64,000 nucleotides of DNA from Armatimonadota bacterium (GCA_026003175.1 BPGT01000002.1:806001-870000), one strand, 5' to 3'; counted from the first letter of the stretch, positions 45,066 to 54,533 are shown. Notes: a model not told the origin generated them from the letters alone. A program made the numbers and translations.

Positions 45066-46180
45066 TAATCGAGCTCCTGTTCGCAACGGTCGGGGGAGCA
45101 GGTGAAGAGATAGAACGTCCCTCTCCCCCGCCTGTCTGGAACGCCTCCTTGCAGAACGGCTTCGAAGCGCAGCTGCTACAACCGTTGACACCTGCTACAG
45201 GAACGGTGGTATTAACCCCTCGATTGAACCAGACAACCATTTCCCTATCGGACCCCAAACATGGCTGGCTATTCACCGTCGCCTGCTACGGCTACTTCCG
45301 CAACGAGCACCTGAACCATCCAGAACTGCGGTTCAGAGTGTATGCTCAGCAGCCACAAGACCTGCCGATGGCGCAAAAGGTATGTCGCTTGCTGCTGCGG
45401 CTGCAGGAGGTTGCCTGGCAGAGGTTGCGGCTGCAGGTGAACTTGCAGGGCGAGCGTGTGCTGAGTGTATGGCTATGTCGACAAGGTAATGCCGGTGGCG
45501 AACAGTGGCGAAACAACCTCTACATCTACTCGATTCAGGAGATCCTCCGTCCGTCGGAGTGGCTGCGCGAAGTGGCGCACGAGTTTTCACACGCCCTGCT
45601 GCCCGGGATTACCGGTTACACTGTGCCCGAGTCGTGGGCGAACGGTTACGTAGGTGAACGTCTCCTCATGATGTGGATAGAACCGCTGCTACATAGCGGT
45701 CAACTTTCGCCCGACGACGTGTGCGGAGCATCCGCTTCGGATGTTCGCGACTTCGTGCAACACCGATGCTTACCCCTGCTTCAACGTTGGGCAACGGGTG
45801 GCTTTCCGCACAAGGATTTCGGGCGAACGGACGCGGTCGGCATGAGTGCGCTCATCGGACTGGTATTGTATATCGACAGCGTGTATGGCAGCACGATGCT
45901 GCGGGCAACTTTCGCGCGACTCGCCGAGCCTTATCCCGTCGCGTTATGGAAGGCGTTTACCGAAGCGGTTGGCGAATCGGACGAGGTGCGCATTACCCCG
46001 TCCGGCGGAGCGACTCAGGTATGGTTACCAGCCCGACAATGGCGCATAGAGACGGAGGATAAGAAGGCGTTGTTACAGCAGGATAAGGCTCGCTGGCAGG
46101 CAACGCAATCGATGTGGCGACTGCCCAGAAGCAGCTGGTATTTGCTGAAAAGCGCATCTCCGCTGCGTCTGGTGAGATAG
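45050..46180 (+). CDS. Secreted protein with HExxH zinc-metallopeptidase motif, family unknown
   Basis: The best start is GTG 45050 within the end of folE2, just after GAGGAG; it yields a short signal peptide (MAFALIIELLFATVGGAG). About 376 residues. The central segment EVAHEFSHALLPG gives HEFSH, an exact HExxH, and PESWANGYVGERLLMMWIE about 20-30 residues later could supply the third ligand (Glu) of a gluzincin-type site. The rest matches nothing I know. Tight overlap with folE2 may be compactness rather than shared function. Confidence 0.68.
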   Translation: MAFALIIELLFATVGGAGEEIERPSPPPVWNASLQNGFEAQLLQPLTPATGTVVLTPRLNQTTISLSDPKHGWLFTVACYGYFRNEHLNHPELRFRVYAQQPQDLPMAQKVCRLLLRLQEVAWQRLRLQVNLQGERVLSVWLCRQGNAGGEQWRNNLYIYSIQEILRPSEWLREVAHEFSHALLPGITGYTVPESWANGYVGERLLMMWIEPLLHSGQLSPDDVCGASASDVRDFVQHRCLPLLQRWATGGFPHKDFGRTDAVGMSALIGLVLYIDSVYGSTMLRATFARLAEPYPVALWKAFTEAVGESDEVRITPSGGATQVWLPARQWRIETEDKKALLQQDKARWQATQSMWRLPRSSWYLLKSASPLRLVR

Positions 46181-46251
46181 AAAAGCGTTTCACCACAAGA
46201 ACGCAGAGGGCAAGGGTGTTGTGTGTACTCTGTGCCTAATTCCCTTCGCCA

Positions 46252-47784
46252 CTACCTTCCCGGTGGTGCTGGATTCACCGACGGGGGCGTGGTCACCGGT
46301 GGCGTGCTGGTTACCGTCACCTTCACGCTTTTGGTCACCACCTCTCCGGCGTCGTTCGTTGCGGTGAGGGTGTAGACGGTATCCTGCGTCGGCGAGACGA
46401 CCGTCTCCCCTTGCGGCGCCACCTCACCGACCCCATTGTCGATAATGACCCGTGAGGCAGCCTGAACTCTCCAGCGCAGAGTGAGGGTACCTCCTGCAGT
46501 GATAACGGAGGGTTCCGCTTTGAACTCCAACACCTCCAGCGCGTTCGGGTCGCGCACCTTTACGGTAATCTTCTTCTCCACTTTGCGCCCTGCGGTATTG
46601 ATGGCTACCAGCGTGTAAGTGGTAGTCACCGCAGGCGTGTCCCGCACAGAGGTAAGCAACGGGTCCAGCTCCCCAATCGGGCTGAGCAACAATTTGGTGG
46701 CGTTCTGTACCTGCCAGCTCAGGATAACAGGGTCGCCTTTGGTTACCTGAGCAGGTTCCGCCTTAAACGAGAGGATGGCAGGCGGCGGCGGCTCCGGCGC
46801 AGGCTGAACGGTCAACACCACCTCTTTTTCGGCAACTCCGCCCCGCCCTCGTGCCACCAGATGATATGTGGTGGTCTGCGAAGGAAGCACCTGCCGACTG
46901 CCGGCGTTTTCTTTCACCACGCCGATGTCTGGAGTAATGCTGATTTCGGATGCGTTTGCCACGTGCCAGCGGAGCACAGCGGTACCGCCCTGCTGGATAA
47001 CAGTCGGTTCTACGGCGAACTCCAGTATCTCCACCGGCTTGGGACGGGTAAATGCCCACACACCCAGCGCCAGCAGAAGCAAAGCCAGCACGCCCAGCGT
47101 CGCCGGCGAAACCAGTGGGCGGGTATGTAACTGCCCCTGTGTGTGTACTGCGACGTAAGCGTTGTCCACACAACGCGCGGTAACGGTGAAGGAGGCAATC
47201 TGACCGCGTCCCACCATAGCACGACGGGAGGGCTCCACACTCAGCACCACCGTCTCCGACGCGCCCGCCTGTAAACTCAGCACCTCACGCTCGAAGGTAT
47301 ACACCCCTACGTCATCGGGGTCATTCGCATACAGCCGGACATCCAGCGGAGTATTGCCCAGATTGTGGACTGTGACTTCGAATTCGCTGACGGGTTTCCA
47401 GTAGGAACATACAGCGCGACGCGGATAGAGCTCCATCGATAGGGCGGCAAACGGCTCTACCAGCAAAGTCGCTGGCGCAACAACAGTATCACCTGTTTCC
47501 ATCGAGCGGGCGCGCACGACGAAGGGATATGCTCCGGCGGTGCTTTCACTGCGCCGAGGTATCTTGAGCAGTATCTTTTCACTGCCCCGAGCACGTGGTG
47601 CCAACGTGATGGTAGGGACGGGTATCGCTACCCACTCGTAGTCCAGCCCTTCCACCTCCAGCCCGATGGTATCGGGCTGGTCAGAAGTATTGGCAACCTC
47701 AATGTTCAGTTGTGCCGTACCACCTGGCTCTATTTTTATCTCGTCTTGCGAGAGCTTGATTTCTATCGTGGTGCTGGCAGGCAT
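46252..47784 (-). CDS. Membrane-anchored protein with tandem Ig-like domains
   Basis: Start ATG 47784 (MPASTTIEIKLSQDEIKIEPGG). Residues 1-215 hold two Ig/NEW3-like domains, then a single helix (VSPATLGVLALLLLALGVWAF), then three tandem Ig-like repeats of about 90 residues, each starting ILxFxAEP / ITxGGxxxLxWxV and ending TYTLVAxNxAG. A Pro/Thr tail closes it. There is no signal peptide, so topology is unusual: half the domains would lie on each side of the membrane. Role unknown; such repeats often bind carbohydrates or proteins. Confidence 0.72.
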   Translation of the reverse strand: MPASTTIEIKLSQDEIKIEPGGTAQLNIEVANTSDQPDTIGLEVEGLDYEWVAIPVPTITLAPRARGSEKILLKIPRRSESTAGAYPFVVRARSMETGDTVVAPATLLVEPFAALSMELYPRRAVCSYWKPVSEFEVTVHNLGNTPLDVRLYANDPDDVGVYTFEREVLSLQAGASETVVLSVEPSRRAMVGRGQIASFTVTARCVDNAYVAVHTQGQLHTRPLVSPATLGVLALLLLALGVWAFTRPKPVEILEFAVEPTVIQQGGTAVLRWHVANASEISITPDIGVVKENAGSRQVLPSQTTTYHLVARGRGGVAEKEVVLTVQPAPEPPPPAILSFKAEPAQVTKGDPVILSWQVQNATKLLLSPIGELDPLLTSVRDTPAVTTTYTLVAINTAGRKVEKKITVKVRDPNALEVLEFKAEPSVITAGGTLTLRWRVQAASRVIIDNGVGEVAPQGETVVSPTQDTVYTLTATNDAGEVVTKSVKVTVTSTPPVTTPPSVNPAPPGR

Positions 47785-47909
47785 AAAGGCTACCCCTCGA
47801 GTTCTGAGATGAATGAGAAGACAGAAAAACAGCAGCAAGACACGCTATTGTGTACCATGTACTGCCCTCCACCGCAATTATACGAGACTGCAAGTCAAAA
47901 ATCAAGGCG

Positions 47910-48506
47910 TCAGTAGCCTGCGGGCAGCGAGAAGCCACCTGCTCCATCGGAGCGGAACAGCGCCTGGACCACCGCGTGTAGCGTGCCGGTGCCCACGAAT
48001 ATCATCACGCCCAGCAGTACTCCAGTCATCACCGCCACGCTGTACCAGCCCCTGCCCCCTGCTCGTCTGCCGAAACCAGCCGCACAAAGTGGAGCAAAAG
48101 GAAAACAAAGCAGGTAGAAAAACGCGCTCTGCTGGTTCAGTACCTTCAGCGGTAGAGCCAGCAAATAAATAGGCAGGCAGAAGAGGAAGGTAACGATTGC
48201 CGTGTACACCGTCAGTAGCAAAGACGCTACCAGCGCTATCGCCAGAGGGCGCGACTGGAGTGCGGGCAGGCAGTGCACTTGTCCAGGGATGTCTGTGGGC
48301 ACTACCTGAGGCTCTATCCCTGAAACGGGTTGTAGCCCGCGGCGGCTTAACTCGTCCAGAATCGCACGATACCTGTCGGGATACTGCAGCACGTCGATAT
48401 GGAAGTACACGTCCTGCAGCTCATCGTTGGTGCATTGGGCGAGCATCCGCCGATACTCCTGCAGTGCACGCCATGATTCCTGCTTGTGTGCGCTGGCGAG
48501 CGACAT
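47910..48506 (-). CDS. Hypothetical membrane protein
   Basis: 198 residues from ATG 48506 (MSLASAHKQESWRALQEYRRML). A soluble helical N-terminus with LQDVYFHIDVLQYPDRYRAILDELSRRGL is followed by four hydrophobic helices (LAIALVASLLLTVYTAIVTFLF and others). Not recognised. It is divergent from the secreted glycosidase gene and follows the Ig-like protein gene's upstream region, with no clear operon partner. Confidence 0.62.
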   Translation of the reverse strand: MSLASAHKQESWRALQEYRRMLAQCTNDELQDVYFHIDVLQYPDRYRAILDELSRRGLQPVSGIEPQVVPTDIPGQVHCLPALQSRPLAIALVASLLLTVYTAIVTFLFCLPIYLLALPLKVLNQQSAFFYLLCFPFAPLCAAGFGRRAGGRGWYSVAVMTGVLLGVMIFVGTGTLHAVVQALFRSDGAGGFSLPAGY

Positions 48507-48611
48507 GGTACTTTGATTGTACGCCAAAAGCGTACGGCAGTCAATCGCCGGCAGGAATCCTCCCCAGCTCCTCGAAACCGTTATCTGAAACGTTTAAGAG
48601 GAGGCGAAGTG

Positions 48612-51083
48612 ATGCGAGTGTGGATAGCTCTGTGTGTGCTGGCAATCGCCCTGCCTGCTGGAAGTGCACCCAACATGCTTCTGAACGGCGGATTTGAGAG
48701 GGGCACCATGGGCTGGTCAGTTCCAGGCGAGGCACAGATAACGACCGAAAGCGCCAGAGAGGGACGAAACTGCCTGCGTATCTCCGCGAACTCACCGGGC
48801 TGGACGGTAGCGGGACAGGACTGCCTGCTGCCCCCGGGAGCGAAGCGCGTGCGCCTTTCCGGCTGGATGCGCACTCAGAACGTGAAGATGGGCGCGAACC
48901 CCTGGGAGAAAGCGCGACTGCAAATAACCTTCTACAACGCAAACGGCGAGCTCGTCGGAGGGTATCCTCCGGGTTTCGACGTCGACGGCACCACCGATTG
49001 GACCCAGTATACACGCGATTACGAAGTGCCGGAGGGGGCAGTGCGCGTGTCCCTAATCGCAGGCTTACACAACGCCACCGGCACAGCGTGGTATGATGAC
49101 TTGAGACTGGAGGCGTTTGATATGCAGAACAACCCGCTCCAACCCATTACCGAATCCCAAACCGATACCCGCGACTGGTATCCATTGGACAGTTCTCCCG
49201 ACGACTACACCAGACCGGCAGTGGTAGACCTTTCCCGTTACCTGCACCGTCCGGCGGGTCAACACGGCTTTGTCACAGTGAAGGACGGCAAATTCGTCTT
49301 TCAGGATGGCACGCCAGTGCGCTTCTGGGGCGTGAACATTGTGGCAGGTAACGTGTTCATGGATAAAACAACCGCTGAACGCACCGCTGCGCGCCTCGCC
49401 AAGTTCGGTTGCAACATGGTGCGTCTGCATCATATGGACGCCAGCTGGGCGCAGCCTAACATCTTCGGCAACCACCCCACCAGCACGCTCAACCTCTCAC
49501 CGGAGATGCTGGATCGGCTCGATTACTTCATCTACCAGTGCAAACAGCACGGCATTTACATCTACATCGACCTGCTGGTGCACCGCAAGTTCCAGCGCGA
49601 TGACGGTGTGCGCGACTGGGAGACGCTGGAGAACGGTGCGAAAGTGGCTGCACACTACAACCGCCGCCTGATCGAGCTGCAAAAGAAGTATGCGCATGAC
49701 CTGCTCACGCACTACAACCCCTATACGAAGACCCGCTATGTAGATGAACCCACCATCGCCATGATGGAGATTATCAACGAGAGCACGCTGTTCTGGGTTG
49801 GGGGCTACAGCGCGTTGCCTCCCTCGTACATCCAGGAGATAAACGACCTGTTCAGCGAATGGTGCAGTAAGAAAGGCATCAGCCGCCCGCAGGGTAGCGT
49901 GCCTGACCTGTTGCGCCAGAAGAACCCCACCGTGGGACGCTTCCTGTATGAAGTGCAAACGAATACCTATAAGGAGATTTACGACTACTTGCGCTCCATC
50001 GGGGTGAAAGTGCCTATCACCGGTAGCAACCACTGGGAGAACTGGATAGGCGACTTGCTCTCCAATGCACAGCTGGACTACATTGACCGGCACGCCTACT
50101 GGGACCATCCGCAGGGCGGTTATTCCCCCACCAACCGCTTTAACAATAGTCCGATGGTCAAGCAGCCCGCGGGTTCCACCATTACATGGATGGGGCGTCA
50201 GCAGATGGAGGGAATGCCCTTCATCGTCACCGAGTGGAATAACTGCTGGATGAACGAGTGGATTTCAGAAGCTCCCCTGTTAATGGCGGCTTACGGCTCT
50301 ATGCAGGACTGGGACGGACTGCTGCAGTTTGACTACTCGGGCGGCGACTGGGCGCCGCGTATGGAGGGCAGCTTCAACGTGGGCAACAAGCCACATGTGA
50401 TGGCGGCGCGAATCCCTGCCGCGTTGGTGTTCCTGCGCAACGATGTGCCTCCTACCCCAAGCACCTACATCTATTCCTTCAAAGATGCCGACGACTGGCT
50501 ATTGCGCCCGATGGGCGACACGGTACCCGGCGGACTGATGCTGATGCAACGGGTAGCGTGCAAGCAGGATGCCCCCCAAATGCCCGTACCCGATGTGCCC
50601 AATGACACCTTCACCAGCCAGCACAACCTGCTCCGCTGGAACCGCGAAGGGGTGTTCTTAATCAACGCGCCGCGCACGCAGGGAGCAGTGGGTTTCATCG
50701 GAGGCAAAGCGATGGAGTGCCAGAACGTGCGCATCGAGGCGCAAACACCTTTCTGCCAGGTGGTGCTGAGCAGCCTGGACGACCAGCCGGTAGCACGCTC
50801 TAAACGGCTGTTGCTGACGGCGGTAGCGAGGGCAGAGAACAGTGGGCAGGTGTACAACCCCTCGCACACTTCCCTGCTGGATGAGGGCAAACCGCCTATT
50901 CTGCTGGAGCCGGTCCGGGCAACCGTTAGCCTGAAAGGCATCCGCGCTATGAAGGTGCACATCCTGGACCATCACGGCAGGCGCACAGGCAAGACCTTGC
51001 CGGTCACAGGCGGCAAAATCACTATCGGCAACGAGAAGACCTTCTGGTACGAGATAGAGGTTGCGCCTGCAGGAGGAGGGTAA
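48612..51083 (+). CDS. Secreted GH5-like glycoside hydrolase with N-terminal carbohydrate-binding domain
   Basis: Start ATG 48612 after AGGAGG; signal peptide MRVWIALCVLAIALPAGSA. Residues 20-175 resemble a CBM4/9-type jelly roll (MLLNGGFERGTMGWSV, GTAWYDDLRLE). From about 230 a clan GH-A barrel follows: RFWGVNIVAGNVF, GCNMVRLHHMD, acid/base Glu in MMEIINESTLFW, nucleophile Glu in MPFIVTEWNNCW. The last 200 residues form a beta domain. About 823 residues, exported, probably acting on plant or microbial beta-glycans. The subfamily cannot be settled by eye. Confidence 0.87.
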   Translation: MRVWIALCVLAIALPAGSAPNMLLNGGFERGTMGWSVPGEAQITTESAREGRNCLRISANSPGWTVAGQDCLLPPGAKRVRLSGWMRTQNVKMGANPWEKARLQITFYNANGELVGGYPPGFDVDGTTDWTQYTRDYEVPEGAVRVSLIAGLHNATGTAWYDDLRLEAFDMQNNPLQPITESQTDTRDWYPLDSSPDDYTRPAVVDLSRYLHRPAGQHGFVTVKDGKFVFQDGTPVRFWGVNIVAGNVFMDKTTAERTAARLAKFGCNMVRLHHMDASWAQPNIFGNHPTSTLNLSPEMLDRLDYFIYQCKQHGIYIYIDLLVHRKFQRDDGVRDWETLENGAKVAAHYNRRLIELQKKYAHDLLTHYNPYTKTRYVDEPTIAMMEIINESTLFWVGGYSALPPSYIQEINDLFSEWCSKKGISRPQGSVPDLLRQKNPTVGRFLYEVQTNTYKEIYDYLRSIGVKVPITGSNHWENWIGDLLSNAQLDYIDRHAYWDHPQGGYSPTNRFNNSPMVKQPAGSTITWMGRQQMEGMPFIVTEWNNCWMNEWISEAPLLMAAYGSMQDWDGLLQFDYSGGDWAPRMEGSFNVGNKPHVMAARIPAALVFLRNDVPPTPSTYIYSFKDADDWLLRPMGDTVPGGLMLMQRVACKQDAPQMPVPDVPNDTFTSQHNLLRWNREGVFLINAPRTQGAVGFIGGKAMECQNVRIEAQTPFCQVVLSSLDDQPVARSKRLLLTAVARAENSGQVYNPSHTSLLDEGKPPILLEPVRATVSLKGIRAMKVHILDHHGRRTGKTLPVTGGKITIGNEKTFWYEIEVAPAGGG

Positions 51084-51121
51084 GCCGAGCTTTTGGTCTT
51101 CACCCCTTCCTTCCTGTATGG

Positions 51122-51127
51122 TATAAT
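51122..51127 (+). promoter_or_regulatory. -10 element of the C26 amidotransferase gene
   Basis: A perfect TATAAT, about 29 bases before the ATG at 51156. The matching -35 is weak (TTCACC at 17 bases). Confidence 0.55.
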
Positions 51128-51155
51128 GGGCTACACAGCACACACGGGAGCGACG

Positions 51156-51878
51156 ATGAAAGCACCTCTCATCGGCATCACAACGGGCTACGAGCAACAC
51201 GGCGAATCTGTCGTCTCGCTGGGAAGACGCTACCTCCGCGCGGTAGAGCAGGCTGGTGGCGTGCCGGTGACGCTGGCTCCCCTGCAAGAACAAGGGCTGG
51301 TGGAACAAGTCGCCACCTTGCTGGACGGTTTGATTGTCAGCGGGGGCAAGGACATTCCACCTGCCCTGTATGGAGAGGAACCGCGTCCCCAGACCGATGC
51401 CCTTTCGGCAGAACGACCGCTGTTCGAAATCGCGCTGGTACGTCTGTTCCGGGAGCTGGACAAGCCTGTGCTGGGCATCTGTTATGGTTGTCAGCTGCTC
51501 AACGTAGCGTTCGGCGGCACGTTGTTACAGGACATTCCCTCCCAGATCGGCAACGGGGTCAAACATCGGCGGCAGTCGTCCGAAGAGCCGCACGCCCGCC
51601 ATGTGGTAGCGATACGCGCAGGGAGCCTGCTCAGGCGGATACTGGGCAAGGCAGAGGTGGAAATCGTCAGCTCGCATCATCAGGCGGTGAAGCAACCAGC
51701 TGAGGGTTTACAGGTGACCGCTACCGCACCTGATGGAGTAATAGAAGCCATAGAGCTGGAGGACGCGCGCTTCTTCATTGGGGTACAATGGCATCCAGAA
51801 ATGGACCCCGAAGCGGAGGCAACCCATCGGCTGATACAAGCTTTCGTTCGCGCAGCTTCGGAGTGCACCAAACGATAA
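51156..51878 (+). CDS. Gamma-glutamyl-gamma-aminobutyrate hydrolase-like class I glutamine amidotransferase (peptidase C26)
   Basis: 240 residues from ATG 51156 (MKAPLIGITTGYEQHG), after GGGAG. Class I amidotransferase features: GLIVSGGKDIPPALYGEE, the nucleophile Cys in LGICYGCQLLNVAFGG, and His/Glu in FIGVQWHPEMD. PuuD-type enzymes cleave gamma-glutamyl amides in the cytosol, for example in putrescine breakdown. No other polyamine genes adjoin it. The prepilin-like gene follows after 12 bases. Confidence 0.9.
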   Translation: MKAPLIGITTGYEQHGESVVSLGRRYLRAVEQAGGVPVTLAPLQEQGLVEQVATLLDGLIVSGGKDIPPALYGEEPRPQTDALSAERPLFEIALVRLFRELDKPVLGICYGCQLLNVAFGGTLLQDIPSQIGNGVKHRRQSSEEPHARHVVAIRAGSLLRRILGKAEVEIVSSHHQAVKQPAEGLQVTATAPDGVIEAIELEDARFFIGVQWHPEMDPEAEATHRLIQAFVRAASECTKR

Positions 51879-51890
51879 GGAGGCATCAAC

Positions 51891-52559
51891 ATGTACCGTC
51901 GCGCTGCGTTTACACTTATCGAGATGCTGGTAGTCATCGCCATTATCGCTTTACTGGCGGGACTGCTGTTCCCCGTCTTCGCGCGCGCCCGCGCTAAAGG
52001 CAGGGAAACATCCTGCCTGTCGAACATCCGCCAAATCGGCATGGCAATCATGATGTACGCTGAGGACTGGGATGAGCGCTACCCCTGGGCGGTAGACGCC
52101 ACCGATAAATACACCCCACAAATCTGGAACGACCATCCTTACTGGCAGCAGTGGATACCCTACATGCCTTTGCTGCACGAGGTGCTGATACCTTACTGTC
52201 GCAGCGCGGAGCTGTGGCGTTGCCCTTCCGACATCGGCTACGTGTATCAGGACTTCAACTGCGAGCCCCTGGATGCAACGCCTTCTTCCTACCAGAAGTT
52301 CGGCACCAGCTACGTCTTCCGCACCGAAATCGCCTTCCGGCAGATGATGCTATCCAATTTCCAGTATCCGGCGGAAACGAACGTCATCATGGACAGTAGC
52401 GGCGCGTGGCATGGCAGTGAAGGCATTATGCGCACTCTCGCCGAATGTTTCGATACGCGCTACTATCGCGGCTACCGCTACAATGTATTGTTTGGCGACG
52501 GACATGCCAAAAATATAACGTACTACGATCTGGACAGGGCGTGGAGTATTCCACTGTGA
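51891..52559 (+). CDS. Type IV prepilin-like protein
   Basis: 222 residues after AAGGAGG; ATG 51891. The leader [34 protein letters not shown] is a class III signal with Glu at +5, followed by CLSNIRQIGMAIMMYAEDWDERYPW and ending in NVLFGDGHAKNITYYDLD. Same DUF1559-like group as the protein at 1963. Its stop overlaps the start of the deaminase gene. No assembly genes are near. Confidence 0.88.
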   Translation: MYRRAAFTLIEMLVVIAIIALLAGLLFPVFARARAKGRETSCLSNIRQIGMAIMMYAEDWDERYPWAVDATDKYTPQIWNDHPYWQQWIPYMPLLHEVLIPYCRSAELWRCPSDIGYVYQDFNCEPLDATPSSYQKFGTSYVFRTEIAFRQMMLSNFQYPAETNVIMDSSGAWHGSEGIMRTLAECFDTRYYRGYRYNVLFGDGHAKNITYYDLDRAWSIPL

Positions 52560-53914
52560 TTGTGCGAGCCGAATGGGTGCTGCCCGTTGCCCGCGAACCC
52601 ATCGAACAGGGCGAGGTGGTAGTACAGAACGGGGTGATTGTAGACGTACGTGCGCGTTCGGGCACGCGCGGCGGCGCGGATGTACTGGACCTCGGTGAAG
52701 CGGTCATTCTGCCCGGGCTGGTGAACGTGCATACCCACCTCGAGCTGACCATCCTGCGCAGCGCAGTGGAAGACTTGCCCTTTTTCCGGTGGATACGCCA
52801 ACTGGTAGACCTCAAAGCGCTACTTACCGAGCAGGAGTGGCGCGATTCCGCCCTGTGGGGCGCGTTAGAAGCGGCGGCATCGGGTGTGACCACCGTGGCA
52901 GATACCACCGATTCGGGAGCCTCTGTGTATGCCCTTTTGCAGGTGGGCTTGCGCGGGCGCGTGTATCAGGAGGTGTTCGCCGTACAGCCCGATCAGTCTG
53001 CCCGCAAAACGCTGAGTGAACTGGAAGACAGGATGCAGTGGCACCATCGCGCCACACGCGGCACACCGGTGGAGGTGGGCGTCGCCCCGCACACGCTGTA
53101 CACCGTCCGTCCAGAGGTCATGACCGCCCTGCGTGAATACACTCGCGAGAAAGGCTATCCCGTGTGCATCCACGCCGCCGAATCGAGCGATGAGGTCGCC
53201 CTGTTGCAGGATGGCACGGGCCAGTTCGCGCAGATGTACGCGGAGCGAGGCATCCCCTGGCAATCGCCGGGCAAGCATCCAATAGACATCCTGCACGAGC
53301 AGGGCTGGCTGGAGCCGAACACCTTGCTGGTACACGCGGTGCAGACCGATTCGCGTCATGCGGAGGTCTTCGCCTCCACCGGTACCGCCATTGCCCATTG
53401 CCCGCAGTCCAACGCGAAGCTGTACAACGGCGTGGCTCCACTGAGCGAATGGCTGGCGCAGGGGGTGAAGGTTGGTTTGGGAACCGATAGCGTGGTGAGC
53501 AACAACACGCTGGACATGTTCGCCGAGATGCGCAGTGCGGTCATGCTTCAGCGGGCGGTACGCGGGATGGACTCGTGCCTGACCACTCGCCGGGCACTGG
53601 AGCTGGCAACATCAGGCGGGGCGAACGCGTTGGGTATGGCAGACCGCATCGGCACGCTGGAGCCGGGCAAACAGGCAGACCTGTGCGTGGTGTCGCTGGA
53701 AAGGACACACGCCTTCCCCGTTTATGACCCGCACGCTGCACTGGTGTTTTCCGCACGCGCCCCAGATGTGGTGATGACGATGGTAGCGGGCAAAATCGTC
53801 TACCAGAGGGGCGAGTATCCCCTGCTGCGCGAACCGGTGCAGAATCTGCGCGAACGGCTCCGTCGCACCGTGCGCCGTGTGCGCGAAACGCTGAACCGCG
53901 ATGGAACTGGATAA
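52556..53914 (+). CDS. mtaD: 5'-methylthioadenosine/S-adenosylhomocysteine deaminase-type amidohydrolase
   Basis: The GTG at 52556 overlaps the preceding stop and follows GGAG; a frame from 52445 would run inside the prepilin gene. About 452 residues. Metal site: HTH in LVNVHTHLELT, His in CIHAAESSDE, and Asp in KVGLGTDSVVSNN; SNAKLYNGVAPLSEWL and GGANALGMADRIGTLEPGKQADL are typical of this subgroup. It deaminates MTA, SAH or 5'-deoxyadenosine. The class II aldolase gene begins within its last codons, suggesting one salvage route. Confidence 0.9.
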   Translation: MIVRAEWVLPVAREPIEQGEVVVQNGVIVDVRARSGTRGGADVLDLGEAVILPGLVNVHTHLELTILRSAVEDLPFFRWIRQLVDLKALLTEQEWRDSALWGALEAAASGVTTVADTTDSGASVYALLQVGLRGRVYQEVFAVQPDQSARKTLSELEDRMQWHHRATRGTPVEVGVAPHTLYTVRPEVMTALREYTREKGYPVCIHAAESSDEVALLQDGTGQFAQMYAERGIPWQSPGKHPIDILHEQGWLEPNTLLVHAVQTDSRHAEVFASTGTAIAHCPQSNAKLYNGVAPLSEWLAQGVKVGLGTDSVVSNNTLDMFAEMRSAVMLQRAVRGMDSCLTTRRALELATSGGANALGMADRIGTLEPGKQADLCVVSLERTHAFPVYDPHAALVFSARAPDVVMTMVAGKIVYQRGEYPLLREPVQNLRERLRRTVRRVRETLNRDGTG

Positions 53915-54533
53915 CCTGCGACAGCAGCTGTGTGAATTGGGGCACTACCTCGCCGAGCGCGGGCTGGCATGGGGTACTTCGGGCAACATCAGCCTGCGCG
54001 TGGACGAGCAGCGCTTCCTCATCTCCGCCTCCGGGGCGTGGCTGGGCAAGCTCGTGCCGGAACAGACCGCCCTCTGCTCTCTGCACGAAGACGCTTGCGT
54101 GGGAGCAAAGCCATCCATAGAAACACCGATGCACCGCGCCATCTACCGCACACGCCCCGAGGCGCAGGTGGTGGTGCACGTCTCGCCCCTCTACAGCACA
54201 CTGGTCGCCTGCTCGGAGATGGAGGTGCCTACCGACCTGAATATCGAGAACATCTTCTACCTGGGGCGCATTGCCCGCGTGCCCTTCATCCACCCGGGCA
54301 CGCAGCAGCTCGCCGACGCCGTTGCCGAGGCGGTGCGTGAACACGAGACGGTCATCCTCTCCAATCATGGCGTTATCACCTTCCACCAGTCCGTCCCCGA
54401 CGTGCTGATGCGGGTGGAGTCCTTTGAGATGATCTGCCGCATCCTCGTGATGGCACGCATGGCGAACCTCCCGCTGCACCATCTGCCGATGGACATGGTG
54501 GAACAGTTACGGGGCGGCTACAGGCGGTCATAA
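53901..54533 (+). CDS. Class II aldolase/adducin-family protein with an altered zinc site
   Basis: 210 residues. LAWGTSGNISLRV, FLISASGAWLGKL, ETPMHRAIYRTRPEAQVVVHVSP and ILSNHGVI mark the fuculose-phosphate aldolase family. The usual VHTHS segment, which gives two zinc-binding His, is VHVSP here, so one ligand appears missing; the third His (SNHG) is kept. It overlaps the deaminase gene by 14 bases. Family members cleave deoxysugar phosphates in MTA or 5-deoxyribose disposal, which fits the neighbour. The altered site leaves activity uncertain. Confidence 0.85.
   Translation: MELDNLRQQLCELGHYLAERGLAWGTSGNISLRVDEQRFLISASGAWLGKLVPEQTALCSLHEDACVGAKPSIETPMHRAIYRTRPEAQVVVHVSPLYSTLVACSEMEVPTDLNIENIFYLGRIARVPFIHPGTQQLADAVAEAVREHETVILSNHGVITFHQSVPDVLMRVESFEMICRILVMARMANLPLHHLPMDMVEQLRGGYRRS

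Noticed and set aside
48490-48510. Possible further sigma54-like site (TGGTAC...TTGT)
   Set aside because: GG is followed 10 bases later by GT rather than GC, and it lies at the start codon of a divergent gene.
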